Assembly (NCBI GenBank): GCA_024693065.1
Contig: JAILLP010000007.1
Coordinates: 1-64,000, forward strand
Direction: 5' to 3'
Source: Paludibacteraceae bacterium
Lineage (GTDB): Bacteria > Bacteroidota > Bacteroidia > Bacteroidales > Paludibacteraceae
DNA length: 64,000 nucleotides
The notes under the pieces were generated by a model. That model worked only from the letters and a program-made list of their open reading frames with translations. It did no database searches and was not told the origin of the DNA. The translations under genes were made by a program, and so were the position numbers. Of this stretch, positions 39,869 through 49,378 are shown in pieces. The first letter of the stretch is position 1. The number at the start of each line of letters is the position of its first letter.

Positions 39869-40362
39869 TGATCTTTTTATTAACATATCCAATTCTGTTA
39901 ATCCTAATTTATCAGGATCTCAAGCACATGTCTGTCGTCAGGTTGTTGCTGTCACTGCTGATATGCGCACAAGCCATCATTGGCGTGGTCGAACTCGGAG
40001 TCAAAGAATGGGGAACCTTTTTCCTGATCAACATCTCATTGTTGGCCCTCCAGTTTTTGGTTCTCAAACTGGTATACAGAATCAAGAACAAAGAGAACAG
40101 GGCTCCATTAATTAATAACGTCATCGGCATGGGAGACGTGCTCTTCTTCATCTTCCTTGCGGGAGCCTTCTCCCCCCTCAACTTCATCGGATTTTTCACA
40201 GGTTCATTGATAATCAGTTTACTCCTTCATTTATTATTTCGTCGGAGCCACAACAGAATTCCATTAATCGGTTATATATCAATTATATATATAATCCACA
40301 CGCTCATCTTCAGGGACAATTACAACGATGCGTTCCTATTAAGCCTTTTGCCAACGACATGA
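39868..40362 (+). CDS. Prepilin peptidase (A24 family, catalytic half only)
   Basis: Membrane aspartyl peptidase that cleaves the leaders of the operon's pseudopilins. Both catalytic signatures are present: Asp17 in YQDLKHM and the GMGD motif at residues 87-90. About five hydrophobic helices make up the rest. At 164 residues it lacks the N-terminal zinc-binding methyltransferase half of classical PilD/GspO. It starts inside the stop codon of the pseudopilin gene and overlaps the ATPase gene by 4 nt, so the three are translationally coupled. Confidence 0.85.
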   Translation: MIFLLTYPILLILIYQDLKHMSVVRLLLSLLICAQAIIGVVELGVKEWGTFFLINISLLALQFLVLKLVYRIKNKENRAPLINNVIGMGDVLFFIFLAGAFSPLNFIGFFTGSLIISLLLHLLFRRSHNRIPLIGYISIIYIIHTLIFRDNYNDAFLLSLLPTT

Positions 40363-41789
40363 CAGATACGATAAGAATAAACACAGATATACGGCATGTG
40401 GTTTCCGACCAACAGGCATGGCACTACCATATTGTCCCCAAAGAGATTTCCAATACGGAATGGACGCTTTATACCGACCAAGAGCATCTCAATGAAACTG
40501 TTAAAGAAGAACTAGAGCTCACATTTAACAGGACCATCCATTTCGAAGTCATTGACCCCGAAGTCCTCAAAAGGGTTCTCAACCAACATTATAGGATCCC
40601 TGATTCGGAGCCGCACGCTGTCCAAACGATCGCCAATGCCAATTCCGGAGATTTTCTAACTTCTCTGATCAGAGAGGCGAAGGAGATGTTCTCCAGCGAT
40701 ATCCACATCGAGACATACGAAGACTTATGCCGAGTCAGATTTAGGATTGACGGCAAATTGCTTGAAAAGTATAGACTGGACAAAGAGAATTATCCGTCTC
40801 TGGTAAACAAAATCAAAATCAAGGCCAACATCGACATCGCGGAGAAAAGGCTTCCTCAAGATGGACGTATTCTGTTCGAGGAGGGCAACCTGAATTTCGA
40901 CATCCGCGTATCCGTCTTACCAACTTTGAACGGAGAGAAAATCGTGCTTAGGCTCTTGAGCAAAGACTCAACCAACATTGACATATCCAAACTGGGCTTC
41001 ACAGAGGAACAACAGGCATTGTTCACTGAAAACATAAAGAAAACCCACGGCATCATTTTAATTAGCGGTCCTACCGGTTCTGGAAAGACCACGACACTAT
41101 ACGCAACCCTCAAAATCCTGAACAAGAGCGAATCCAACATCCTAACGATTGAGGATCCGGTCGAATACACCTTGTCAGGAATCAACCAAGTCCAACTGAA
41201 GGAGGACATCGGACTCACATTTGCCCGCGCACTTCGCACCTTCCTCCGACAAGACCCGGACATCATCATGTTGGGTGAGATACGAGACGAAGAGACTGCC
41301 CAAATGGCAATCCGCGCGGCACTAACGGGCCACTTGGTATTGTCGACGATCCACACGAATTCGGCATGGGGAATCATCACGAGGCTGAGAGACATGGGCG
41401 TACCTCCATTCTTACTTTCCGACACCGTCAATCTGTGCGTCGCACAACGTCTGATACGCCTATTATGTCCCTCTTGCAAGGAAGAAGTGGCATTCGAACC
41501 GTCACAACTCCCACGCACTTTCAAACCGATATCCATTCCCAAAACGCATTTCAGGCCCCGTGGTTGTGAGCATTGCTATTACACTGGTTACAAAGGCCGT
41601 AAAGCCGTATACGAAGTCCTTTCCGTCGATGCGGAGGTCTCAGAGACAATCAGGGCCGGCAAAAGCGACATGGGAGACCTGCGGAAAGAAAAAAACGTAT
41701 TATCTCTTGCGGAAGCGGCTTTCAACGATTTCATGGAAGGCAACACTTCTTTAGAAGAAATATATCCTATTTTATTAAACAATAATTAA
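40359..41789 (+). CDS. gspE: Type II secretion ATPase (GspE/PilB family)
   Basis: Cytoplasmic hexameric ATPase that drives pseudopilus assembly. Visible are Walker A GPTGSGKT (residues 237-244), the Asp box around ILTIEDPVEY, the HLVLSTIHTN His-box region, and the zinc-binding tetracysteine CPSC...CEHC near residue 370-405. N-terminal domains before ~100 are reduced compared with many PilB proteins. No PilT-like retraction ATPase gene is in the operon, which favours secretion over twitching pili. Length of 476 residues fits GspE. Confidence 0.95.
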   Translation: MTDTIRINTDIRHVVSDQQAWHYHIVPKEISNTEWTLYTDQEHLNETVKEELELTFNRTIHFEVIDPEVLKRVLNQHYRIPDSEPHAVQTIANANSGDFLTSLIREAKEMFSSDIHIETYEDLCRVRFRIDGKLLEKYRLDKENYPSLVNKIKIKANIDIAEKRLPQDGRILFEEGNLNFDIRVSVLPTLNGEKIVLRLLSKDSTNIDISKLGFTEEQQALFTENIKKTHGIILISGPTGSGKTTTLYATLKILNKSESNILTIEDPVEYTLSGINQVQLKEDIGLTFARALRTFLRQDPDIIMLGEIRDEETAQMAIRAALTGHLVLSTIHTNSAWGIITRLRDMGVPPFLLSDTVNLCVAQRLIRLLCPSCKEEVAFEPSQLPRTFKPISIPKTHFRPRGCEHCYYTGYKGRKAVYEVLSVDAEVSETIRAGKSDMGDLRKEKNVLSLAEAAFNDFMEGNTSLEEIYPILLNNN

Positions 41790-41797
41790 AGCGAAAA

Positions 41798-43717
41798 GTG
41801 AAACGAGTCTTTATCATATCCATCTTATTTTTGTTCAACATCGGAGTTGTCGTTTGTGCACAAAATGCGAGTCAGGAAGAACGCCTCAAAGCGATTGAGT
41901 CCCAACTAAATCAGTTGTCTGTCACAATGCCTGGGCTTAACGAATCAATCGAACTTTCCGTATCCGACTTGGACATCCAAGATTTTATCAGAGCAATTGC
42001 CAACGCCAATAAAATCAATGTCCACATCAGCCCGGATTTGAACATGAGGATTAGCAACAATTTCTCTAACGTAACCGTATCCACTATCCTTCTTTTCCTT
42101 TGCAAACAATATAATTTGAACCTGGACTTCTACAACAACATCATCTCTATCTCCAGATTCACGCAAAAAGAGAAGGACCCAACCCCTATCCGTCCTAAGG
42201 AACTGAACGTCAAATACAACACGGCCACCCAATTGCTAAGCATGGACCTGAACAATGACACGTTGTCGAAAGTTTCCAAGGAAATAACTAAATTATCAGG
42301 AAAAAACATTGTATTCGCTCCAGAGATAGGCAATCTCCCCATCTCGTTCTACATCGAGAACATGGAGTTGACAAACGCCATAGATAAAATGGCGATGACC
42401 AACGGTTTGGTTTCTTCTCCGACAGACGACAATTGCATCTTGATAGAGAAACAAAACACGATACAACAGTCCTCATCTTCCTCGTCGTATTCTTCGGATT
42501 ACAGATCAAAGAAATCCAAGAACAGGAAAACAGGCATCGACTACACGATAGAGGGGGATAAGATTTCACTAACCGCGAACGATGTCGAAATCAACGACCT
42601 GATTAACGAAGTATCCAGTGAGCTGAAAACCAATTATGTGGTCTATTCCCAACTACAAGGCAAAATAACAATCAACCTTTCAAATGTAACTTACGAGGAG
42701 TTCCTCGCCAAGGTGCTTAACGGTAGCAATTATACCGCACAAAAGAATGGGAACATCTACATGATCGGGGAAAAACAGACGGAAAACATAAGAGAGACCA
42801 GGGTTATCCAATTGCAATATCGTTCCATAGACAAAATCATAGATTTCATCCCTAAAAACCTGCAAAAGGAAGCTACGGTGACGGAATTCCCGGAATTGAA
42901 CAGCGTGATTGTGAGCGGATCAAAGAACTCGATCGACGAAATAGAATCATTCTTAAATGAAATAGACAAAGTGGTGCCTGTAATCCTAATCGAGGTGATA
43001 ATGGTCAGCTCAAATGTCTACAAAAGAGTTTCCACAGGCATCAATTTCGGTTCGGGGAACGCCCCTTCCAGTTCGTCCCTCCAAGTGAATGGCGGCATCG
43101 TGACCACGTTGAGCTCAACGGTCTTAAACGACATCATTTCCGGCATCAACAGGTGGGGGTCATTCTTCAACCTAGGGAAGGTTAACTCTTCGTTCTATTT
43201 GTCCCTAAGCGCATTGGAAGACCAAGGCGTCGTAAAAATCCACTCGACACCCAAACTCGCCACGCTTAACAGCCATGAAGCCACACTCGTTGTCGGCGAA
43301 ACCGAATATTACAAAGAGGTTCAGAACACCATCGTGGGAAATGAAAACCCACAAAACATTCAATCGTTCGAATGGAAATCAATCGATGCGAACTTGTCAA
43401 TCTCTATCAAACCGATGTACTCCGGTGACGACCAGATCACAATGGACATCAAGGTCGCACAATCCGGATTCAAAGAAAGCGCAGGCAAAGACGCTCCTCC
43501 GGGATCTGAGAATAAAACATTTAGTTCCATCATGAGAGTTCGGAACGAAGAGATGATCTTATTGGGAGGTCTTGAAGAAAACGTTTCCTCAAACACAGGA
43601 TCAGGATTGCCTTTGCTCTCCAGAATCCCTGTGATAAAATGGTTCTTCTCTAATCGAAGCAAGAAAAAAGAGGATTCCCAACTGAACATATTCATCCGTC
43701 CAACCATTCTGTTCTAA
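41798..43717 (+). CDS. gspD: Secretin (GspD/PilQ family)
   Basis: Outer-membrane channel of the system, 639 residues with a GTG start and a signal peptide (FIISILFLFNIGVVVCA). An STN/N0-like domain lies at ~45-120, a second similar module at ~250-325, an N1-type domain at ~330-390, and the secretin domain at the C-terminus. The last contains STPKLATLNSHEATL, MRVRNEEMILLGGLEE and GLPLLSRIPVIKWFF, the hallmark closing motifs. A Ser/Lys-rich linker (SSSSSYSSDYRSKKSKNR) sits near residue 225. No separate pilotin gene is recognised, though the lipoprotein gene downstream could serve. Confidence 0.93.
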   Translation: MKRVFIISILFLFNIGVVVCAQNASQEERLKAIESQLNQLSVTMPGLNESIELSVSDLDIQDFIRAIANANKINVHISPDLNMRISNNFSNVTVSTILLFLCKQYNLNLDFYNNIISISRFTQKEKDPTPIRPKELNVKYNTATQLLSMDLNNDTLSKVSKEITKLSGKNIVFAPEIGNLPISFYIENMELTNAIDKMAMTNGLVSSPTDDNCILIEKQNTIQQSSSSSSYSSDYRSKKSKNRKTGIDYTIEGDKISLTANDVEINDLINEVSSELKTNYVVYSQLQGKITINLSNVTYEEFLAKVLNGSNYTAQKNGNIYMIGEKQTENIRETRVIQLQYRSIDKIIDFIPKNLQKEATVTEFPELNSVIVSGSKNSIDEIESFLNEIDKVVPVILIEVIMVSSNVYKRVSTGINFGSGNAPSSSSLQVNGGIVTTLSSTVLNDIISGINRWGSFFNLGKVNSSFYLSLSALEDQGVVKIHSTPKLATLNSHEATLVVGETEYYKEVQNTIVGNENPQNIQSFEWKSIDANLSISIKPMYSGDDQITMDIKVAQSGFKESAGKDAPPGSENKTFSSIMRVRNEEMILLGGLEENVSSNTGSGLPLLSRIPVIKWFFSNRSKKKEDSQLNIFIRPTILF

Positions 43718-43718
43718 C

Positions 43719-44948
43719 ATGTTTAGACTTGCTGACATACTGAATTTTAGCAACAGTTTCTATGTTATCGACGCTGAAGTTGTCGACGGGAATTCGTACA
43801 ACTACTCATTAGCGTCCATGACGAGGAAGAATGAGGATGTGGATTTCTCTTTCCCGGTTCTCAACTCTCGAGACATTGAGGAGATTCAAAAGAATATCCC
43901 CGACGAGGCGAACGTGGGCATCGTGATAAATGGGAAGGGAACATTGTACCGTACGCTAAAGGAATGTGCGGAAGAAGACAACAGCGCTTTATTGAACAGA
44001 ATCCTTCCCGACGCCAATGTGGATGATTACTACCTACAAAGGATCAACACGCCAACCCCATCGGGACAAAAAGGGAATACGATACTATCCATCGTGAGGA
44101 AAGAACTAGCGGATTCCATCATCAACCAATTTAAAAGCCGAGTTCATCTCGTCGCGTTCTCCGTAGGACCATTCATCTTTGATAACCTTTTGAGTGTTTT
44201 GTCTCTGCCACCCCACTCGTCTGTCGCATACAAAAACATACAGGTGGAGATTGGGGAGGAAGGCATAACTGGTTTCATGCCTCAACAGGACGACCGTGCC
44301 GTCCACAACTTGGAATTGGCGGACCAGACATTCAATTCCGACCTTCTTCCTTCTCTCGCACTGGGATTCGCCTTCTTATTAGGGGAGGAGTGCAACTACG
44401 CCGGAGTGGATTCTGTATACCAATGCAAGGAAGAGAGCCAGTATAGGCAGAAATCCATCAACCTCATCAGAATCTTCTTGCCCGCACTTTTCGTTCTTCT
44501 TCTGTGCAGCTATTTCCTTTTCGACCACTACTACTCAAAAGTCGAGGAGTTGAATTCCCAGATAACGCTCAACGAGCAATTAATCAACCGCCTCGAAGAG
44601 CTAAAGGAGTCATATGCATCGAAAAGCAAGTTTTTACAGCAATCAGGGTTGCTTAGCGACACGAAATACGCCTACTATTTGGATCTGTTCGCCTCGCATA
44701 TTCCTTCCTCCATTGTGCTGGAAGACATCACCATCAACCCGAAAATCAAAAAGAGCGCCCTATCAAAGGAAATCGCTTTCGAAAGGAACATTATGCAAGT
44801 GACCGGATCCAGCTTCGACAGCTATAAATTCAACGCCTGGATAAAAAAGCTAAAAGAGATCGAGGAATTCAAGGAAGTGAACATACTCGAATACGAATAC
44901 CAGGATAGCGAATCTTGTGCGAACTTCTCAATTAAGATTTTGTTATGA
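43719..44948 (+). CDS. GspL-like assembly-platform protein
   Basis: A protein of 409 residues recognised by build and position rather than sequence identity. An N-terminal cytoplasmic domain of about 245 residues (actin-like fold expected) is followed by one membrane helix (LIRIFLPALFVLLLCSYFLF, ~250-270), a coiled-coil (KVEELNSQITLNEQLINRLEEL) and a periplasmic ferredoxin-like domain, the GspL/PilM-PilN arrangement. It lies between the secretin and the GspM-like gene, which it overlaps by 4 nt. Role: links the ATPase to the inner-membrane platform. Confidence 0.7.
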   Translation: MFRLADILNFSNSFYVIDAEVVDGNSYNYSLASMTRKNEDVDFSFPVLNSRDIEEIQKNIPDEANVGIVINGKGTLYRTLKECAEEDNSALLNRILPDANVDDYYLQRINTPTPSGQKGNTILSIVRKELADSIINQFKSRVHLVAFSVGPFIFDNLLSVLSLPPHSSVAYKNIQVEIGEEGITGFMPQQDDRAVHNLELADQTFNSDLLPSLALGFAFLLGEECNYAGVDSVYQCKEESQYRQKSINLIRIFLPALFVLLLCSYFLFDHYYSKVEELNSQITLNEQLINRLEELKESYASKSKFLQQSGLLSDTKYAYYLDLFASHIPSSIVLEDITINPKIKKSALSKEIAFERNIMQVTGSSFDSYKFNAWIKKLKEIEEFKEVNILEYEYQDSESCANFSIKILL

Positions 44949-45475
44949 AAAAAGAATTGACATACAAACAGGTCTATATACTTACCATCGCGATCTTAGC
45001 GGTTGTGACGGCCTGCGCATTCATGTTCTCCTTTAAGAACACGATAGATGTCATATCACAATACGGAACGCTTCACGACAAGGTGGAATCAATCAAGGAC
45101 GCTCCCCAAAAGCTGACCAACCTTGAGTCCAAAATCAAGCAAATGGAACACCTACTCATAGACGCAGATGAAGTTGACACGGAACAGCTACTGCTGGAAA
45201 AGACAACGAATTTCTGCAAAAACAATGGGCTTCTCCTCGTCGAGTTCCCTCAGACATCATACACGGAATACCAAGGCTATCAAATCCTCACGAACAAAAT
45301 CGCATTGGAAGGAGGGTTCATCAATCAAGTCCGATTCATCCACGATTCGGAAAGAACAAATAGGACAGGCATGGTAGCATCCATCCAGGTATCAAAGAAA
45401 AAAGACATACGCACCAAAAAGGAACGTCTCGTGTCTAACATTTATTTCCAGAACATTAAATTAAAGAACAAGTAA
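44945..45475 (+). CDS. GspM/PilO-like protein
   Basis: A protein of 176 residues with a short cytoplasmic start, one N-terminal membrane helix (ILTIAILAVVTACAFMFSF), a coiled-coil (LTNLESKIKQMEHLLIDADEVD) and a small C-terminal ferredoxin-like domain. This is the GspM/PilO build. It overlaps the GspL-like gene by 4 nt and precedes the lipoprotein gene by 1 nt, so it is probably the GspL partner of the inner-membrane platform. Sequence similarity alone would not identify it. Confidence 0.65.
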   Translation: MKKELTYKQVYILTIAILAVVTACAFMFSFKNTIDVISQYGTLHDKVESIKDAPQKLTNLESKIKQMEHLLIDADEVDTEQLLLEKTTNFCKNNGLLLVEFPQTSYTEYQGYQILTNKIALEGGFINQVRFIHDSERTNRTGMVASIQVSKKKDIRTKKERLVSNIYFQNIKLKNK

Positions 45476-45476
45476 T

Positions 45477-46403
45477 ATGTTAAAAAGATTGTTTTATTTC
45501 TTCCCGCTATTTATCCTCATAGGTTGTCAAGACCTAATGGTTTCCGACATATCTGACAGTAAGGTTGAAATATATGCGCCCCAAAAAGGTGCGGCCCTAA
45601 CCTCCTCAAATATCACATTCTGGTGGTCGAATGTGGAGGATGCATCTTTTTATAATATTCAAGTGGCAAGTCCATCATTTGACGAAGCGCAGACATTATG
45701 GCACGATTCGATTGTCTCCTCAAACAAGATAAGGTTCGCACTTGAGCCTGGTTTGTTCGAATGGCGCATCAAGGCTATTAATGACATAAGCGAGACGAAA
45801 TTCACCACCGCTTCATTTAGGATAGACAGCACATTGGATTTGTCTCCTCAGATAATCATTCTCTATTCCCCGACAGACAAATCATACACCAACAAAGACA
45901 GCATAAAATTCACCTGGAGCAAATTATACAATGCGGACTCTTATACTTTCACTCTCGAGAATTCCGAGCACCAGACCATATGCGAGAAAACAGTCGAAGA
46001 GGCATATGTGACAGCATCCTTCCCTGAGGATGGACTATACACATGGCATATCAAAGGCTTCAACGAGAAATCCAACACGGAGGAATCGTCCTTCTCGGTC
46101 TTTGTGGACAGGACTCCTCCAGAGAAAGCCACTTTGGGGGCTCCCGCGAACAACGAAACATTGACTGAAGACAGCGTAATGTTCAGATGGGACAGGGTTG
46201 CCGACGAGGGATCGGAAGTCCTTGACAACCTCATTGTCGCGAAAGACCAAAACCTTTCCGACGTGGTGTTATCCATCGAAACAGACAAACACACGCACAA
46301 AGACCTCCTTGAAAACGGAGTCTATTATTGGACTGTATATGGAGTCGACAAAGCGGGTAACCGAAGTGAGAAATCCGCAATCTTCTCATTCACAAAAGAG
46401 TAA
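45477..46403 (+). CDS. Lipoprotein with fibronectin type III-like repeats
   Basis: A predicted lipoprotein of 308 residues with lipobox Cys17 (ILIGC). The mature part has three successive ~85-residue modules, each with a SSNITFWWSNVEDASFYNIQV-like start (the later ones read SIKFTWSKLYNADSYTFTL and SVMFRWDRVADEGSEVL) and a closing FEWRIKAIND/YTWHIKGFNE/YYWTVYGVDK element, as in Fn3/Ig-like surface domains. It lies within the secretion operon, just before the GspC/PilP-like gene. It could be a surface component, a pilotin-like partner of the secretin, or a substrate; none is proven. Confidence 0.7.
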   Translation: MLKRLFYFFPLFILIGCQDLMVSDISDSKVEIYAPQKGAALTSSNITFWWSNVEDASFYNIQVASPSFDEAQTLWHDSIVSSNKIRFALEPGLFEWRIKAINDISETKFTTASFRIDSTLDLSPQIIILYSPTDKSYTNKDSIKFTWSKLYNADSYTFTLENSEHQTICEKTVEEAYVTASFPEDGLYTWHIKGFNEKSNTEESSFSVFVDRTPPEKATLGAPANNETLTEDSVMFRWDRVADEGSEVLDNLIVAKDQNLSDVVLSIETDKHTHKDLLENGVYYWTVYGVDKAGNRSEKSAIFSFTKE

Positions 46404-46414
46404 AGGTTAGTTAG

Positions 46415-46927
46415 ATGAAGAACAAAGTACTAACATATCTCCTCGCCGCTTTCGTCCTGATAATATGGGGAACAATCTTCTACAAGATTTTTTTCCATTC
46501 AGATGAGATGGAGTCCACACCCGACATCATCGTGCCCACAATGGTATCGGAGCAAAGCGACACAACACACGATTACCATCTATGCCTAGACTATCCGGAC
46601 CCGTTCATTCGAGTACCCATGAAAAGGGGAGAAAAGGTAAAACAGGCGGCACCCATCTCACATGGGAACAAAAGCGTCGCTTCAAACAAAAACAGGACAA
46701 GTCCTTCAAACCCTACGGCGAATGCCCCTGTCAATGTGGTTTGGCCACCAATAAAATATGAGGGTTCCATCAAATCGAATCAAAAGACAACCGCTATCAT
46801 AACCGTGAATGGGAACACATCATTTCTCGCCCAAGGACAAACCTTCATGGAGGTGAAAATAGAATCCATCACGAGAGACAGCCTCATTGTATCATACAAA
46901 AACCAAAAGAAAACGATTAGGAAATGA
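46415..46927 (+). CDS. GspC/PilP-like secretin-platform connector
   Basis: A protein of 170 residues with an N-terminal membrane helix (YLLAAFVLIIWGTIFYKIFF), a flexible linker rich in Ser/Asn/Lys, and a small C-terminal beta domain: IKYEGSIKSNQKTTAIITVNG, NTSFLAQGQTF, VKIESITRDSLIVSYKNQ. The last is the homology-region pattern of GspC/PilP, which docks on the secretin N0 domain. It overlaps the next gene by 4 nt. Assignment rests on the build and on its position between the platform and the minor pseudopilin genes. Confidence 0.65.
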   Translation: MKNKVLTYLLAAFVLIIWGTIFYKIFFHSDEMESTPDIIVPTMVSEQSDTTHDYHLCLDYPDPFIRVPMKRGEKVKQAAPISHGNKSVASNKNRTSPSNPTANAPVNVVWPPIKYEGSIKSNQKTTAIITVNGNTSFLAQGQTFMEVKIESITRDSLIVSYKNQKKTIRK

Positions 46928-47775
46928 AGTCAAAGATTACTATTACCCTATTGCTGCTTCTGTGTTGTCATTGCTACGCCAAAGACAACTACATGAACGA
47001 CATGTTCGACGAATACAAGAAAAGCCACCACCTACAATGCACCGATTCCCTATATGCCTATAGCTTCGTCGCTGAATCAAAATCAGAGATGAAGCCCTCA
47101 CTATCAAAGACTTACTTCTGGTTCCTTAACAACGCCATCCATTCATCGGCCGGCAACTATAACGGCAAATTGCTGAATGGAGCTTACGTGAAAATGACAA
47201 AGAAGGAAAGGGCTCTGGTCGAAAAAGGGAACTTCACCAACGGGCTCAAAGACGGGGCATGGTATAACTGGAATCTAGATGGCACACTATCATCATATAC
47301 AGAATACAAAGGAGGTGTGAAAAATGGCAAGTTCATCCAATATGCAGAAAACAATATACCCGAGATAACCGGATCATACAAGAATGATTTAAAGTCCAAA
47401 AAATGGACAATCTACAAAGACGGACATTTATATTCCGAAACAACGTTCAAGGAGGGAGAAAAAAACGGTTATACCACAGAATACGACACCCTTGGCAACA
47501 AAACCAGCCAGTTAAACTACAAAAAAGGCAAGTTGAATGGCACATGTTACTACTATCAGGACAAGAATGTGTCAAAAAAGGAACGCTACAAGGATGGCAT
47601 TCTTGTAGCTCCAAAAGAGAAGAAACAATCCTTCATCAAGAAACTCTTCACAAAGAAGCCGAAGGACAACAAGGATGAAAAAGTAAATAGCAAAAAGAAA
47701 AACGAGAAAGAGAACAAAGGAACCTCTTCCAAAAGAAGACCCAAGAAAAAAGGGAATGAGAAAAAGGTCGAATGA
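46924..47775 (+). CDS. Secreted MORN_2-type repeat protein with basic C-terminal tail
   Basis: A protein of 283 residues with a signal peptide (ITITLLLLLCCHCYA). The middle has at least five repeats of the MORN_2/YwqK type with G-x-Y-x-x-G-x-x-x-G-x-W/x-x-x-Y (for example GLKDGAWYNWNLDG and GEKNGYTTEYDTLG), followed by a strongly basic, low-complexity tail of about 60 residues (LFTKKPKDNKDEKV and on). It overlaps both neighbours by 4 nt, so it is translated with the secretion machinery. The repeats suggest a binding scaffold. No canonical type II protein matches it, so it may be specific to this system. Confidence 0.7.
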   Translation: MKSKITITLLLLLCCHCYAKDNYMNDMFDEYKKSHHLQCTDSLYAYSFVAESKSEMKPSLSKTYFWFLNNAIHSSAGNYNGKLLNGAYVKMTKKERALVEKGNFTNGLKDGAWYNWNLDGTLSSYTEYKGGVKNGKFIQYAENNIPEITGSYKNDLKSKKWTIYKDGHLYSETTFKEGEKNGYTTEYDTLGNKTSQLNYKKGKLNGTCYYYQDKNVSKKERYKDGILVAPKEKKQSFIKKLFTKKPKDNKDEKVNSKKKNEKENKGTSSKRRPKKKGNEKKVE

Positions 47776-49043
47776 AGAAACTGGCTAACAAAAAACTGAA
47801 TGGATATTCCATCCCATTCGCCATACTGGTATTTGTTGTTGTTATCATCCTAAGTGGATCCATAACACTGGCCACCTATAAAAACAACGCGGTCATCAAC
47901 CGTTTTTTCATCATGGAAAAAATGGATTCGAATGCCATGTCGGCATTAAACATCATGATCGCCCACACAAACGACTTTCCCTATCACCAAACCCGATCAT
48001 TATCCTTATTCGGAGAAAACATGGACTCCGTCTCAACGTACAAAGAGAGATGGGGGGCATTCGACATCATCAAAGCGGACGCCAGCTGCCGGGGAATAAG
48101 AAGGAGCCACTCGGCACTCATCGGGAGCTATAGATACGACAGTTCCGCTGTCACGTTGTTTATTCCCGACGAAGGGAAAAGCATCGCTCTTGTCGGGAAT
48201 GTGAACATAACCGGGAGATGCGAACTACCACAATCCAAATTCTCCCAACCCAGCATAGAGGGCCGCAATTTCACAGGAAACACGAACCGCGTGAATGCCA
48301 TAACAAGCAAGGACAGATTGCCTAAGCTAACGTCCCGACTCTCAGACTTAAAGGGAGAGAGTCTTATACCTGAAGCGTTGCGCAATCATGTCGTAATGTA
48401 CAACAAATGGACATCCGACACCTTGGCTGTCCCCTTCCTCGCCGACACGACAACGACCTTATACAACAACGACCCAATCCTGTTGGACAGGAAATGCCTA
48501 ATAGGGAAGGTGATGATCGTATCAGAACGGTCCATCACCATCCAGGCGACCACGACGTTGTCTGACGTAATCTGCTTCGCGCCCTACATCCATGTCACGC
48601 AAGGATTCTCCGGGAATTGCCAGTTGTATGCCAGCGACTCCATCATCATAGAAGAGAATTGTCTGCTAAAATACCCGTCTGTTGTCGGAATCAACAACGA
48701 CAAGGCGGATAATCCGACCGCCCTGACGATAAAAAAGGATTGCCATCTGGATGGAGTTGCCTTCCTTCACTCCCAAAGCGATAACGGATGCCAGAACATC
48801 CTTCACATCGAGACCGGAGCGACTGTTAACGGACAGGTATATTCTAACAGATACACCGAAATCAAGGGGACTATCAACGGCTCCCTATACACGAACAAAC
48901 TTATACTAAGAACACCATCGTCCATATATGAGAACACCATCATGGACGCAAATATCGATCTCGCCAAACTATCCAAGAATTACGTGGGCGTTGACATCAT
49001 CGAGGAAGGATCATCAGGAGGGGTCATAAAATGGTTGCACTGA
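47772..49043 (+). CDS. GspK-like minor pseudopilin with large periplasmic domain
   Basis: A protein of 423 residues. A short basic leader ending NG is followed by YSIPFAILVFVVVIILSG, a pilin-type hydrophobic helix that lacks the Glu at +5. That absence is typical of GspK, the tip-initiating minor pseudopilin, as is the very large C-terminal domain. The second half is rich in beta-helix-like repeats (for example NGQVYSNRYTEIKGTINGSLY), resembling polymer-forming cytoskeletal folds rather than the alpha/beta GspK domain. It overlaps the MORN_2 gene by 4 nt and the next pseudopilin gene by 13 nt. Confidence 0.65.
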   Translation: MKKLANKKLNGYSIPFAILVFVVVIILSGSITLATYKNNAVINRFFIMEKMDSNAMSALNIMIAHTNDFPYHQTRSLSLFGENMDSVSTYKERWGAFDIIKADASCRGIRRSHSALIGSYRYDSSAVTLFIPDEGKSIALVGNVNITGRCELPQSKFSQPSIEGRNFTGNTNRVNAITSKDRLPKLTSRLSDLKGESLIPEALRNHVVMYNKWTSDTLAVPFLADTTTTLYNNDPILLDRKCLIGKVMIVSERSITIQATTTLSDVICFAPYIHVTQGFSGNCQLYASDSIIIEENCLLKYPSVVGINNDKADNPTALTIKKDCHLDGVAFLHSQSDNGCQNILHIETGATVNGQVYSNRYTEIKGTINGSLYTNKLILRTPSSIYENTIMDANIDLAKLSKNYVGVDIIEEGSSGGVIKWLH

Positions 49044-49378
49044 AAAGGGACAAAGGATTCACGCTCATGGAAGCGGTTGTTTCCATGATCATCATCATGA
49101 CATGCTATGCGATGTCCACGATGATATACCTCAACATCTTAAGGGCGGACAACACCCCCAACAAGACAAAGGCATTTATCGAGGTCAACAACCTAGCATC
49201 AAAATCCATTCATCAAGTCTCTTACGACGAAGAGGAAATCAAGTACGATAACTTTCTGATCACGAAAAGGTTAGAACCTTACAAGAACGATGACAAGGTA
49301 AAAGTCCTATCCATCATCGCATCCGACGGGAAAGGAAAAGTATTGTACTCATTTAAACAATTGGTAATCGTAAAATGA
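49031..49378 (+). CDS. Minor pseudopilin (GspI/GspJ type)
   Basis: A protein of 115 residues with a clear type III signal: basic leader ending in Gly, then FTLMEAVVSMIIIMTC, with Glu at +5. The short C-terminal domain is mainly beta. It overlaps both the GspK-like gene and the next pseudopilin gene, so all three are translated together, as GspK-I-J usually are. Whether it is I or J cannot be settled by eye. Confidence 0.8.
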   Translation: MVALKRDKGFTLMEAVVSMIIIMTCYAMSTMIYLNILRADNTPNKTKAFIEVNNLASKSIHQVSYDEEEIKYDNFLITKRLEPYKNDDKVKVLSIIASDGKGKVLYSFKQLVIVK

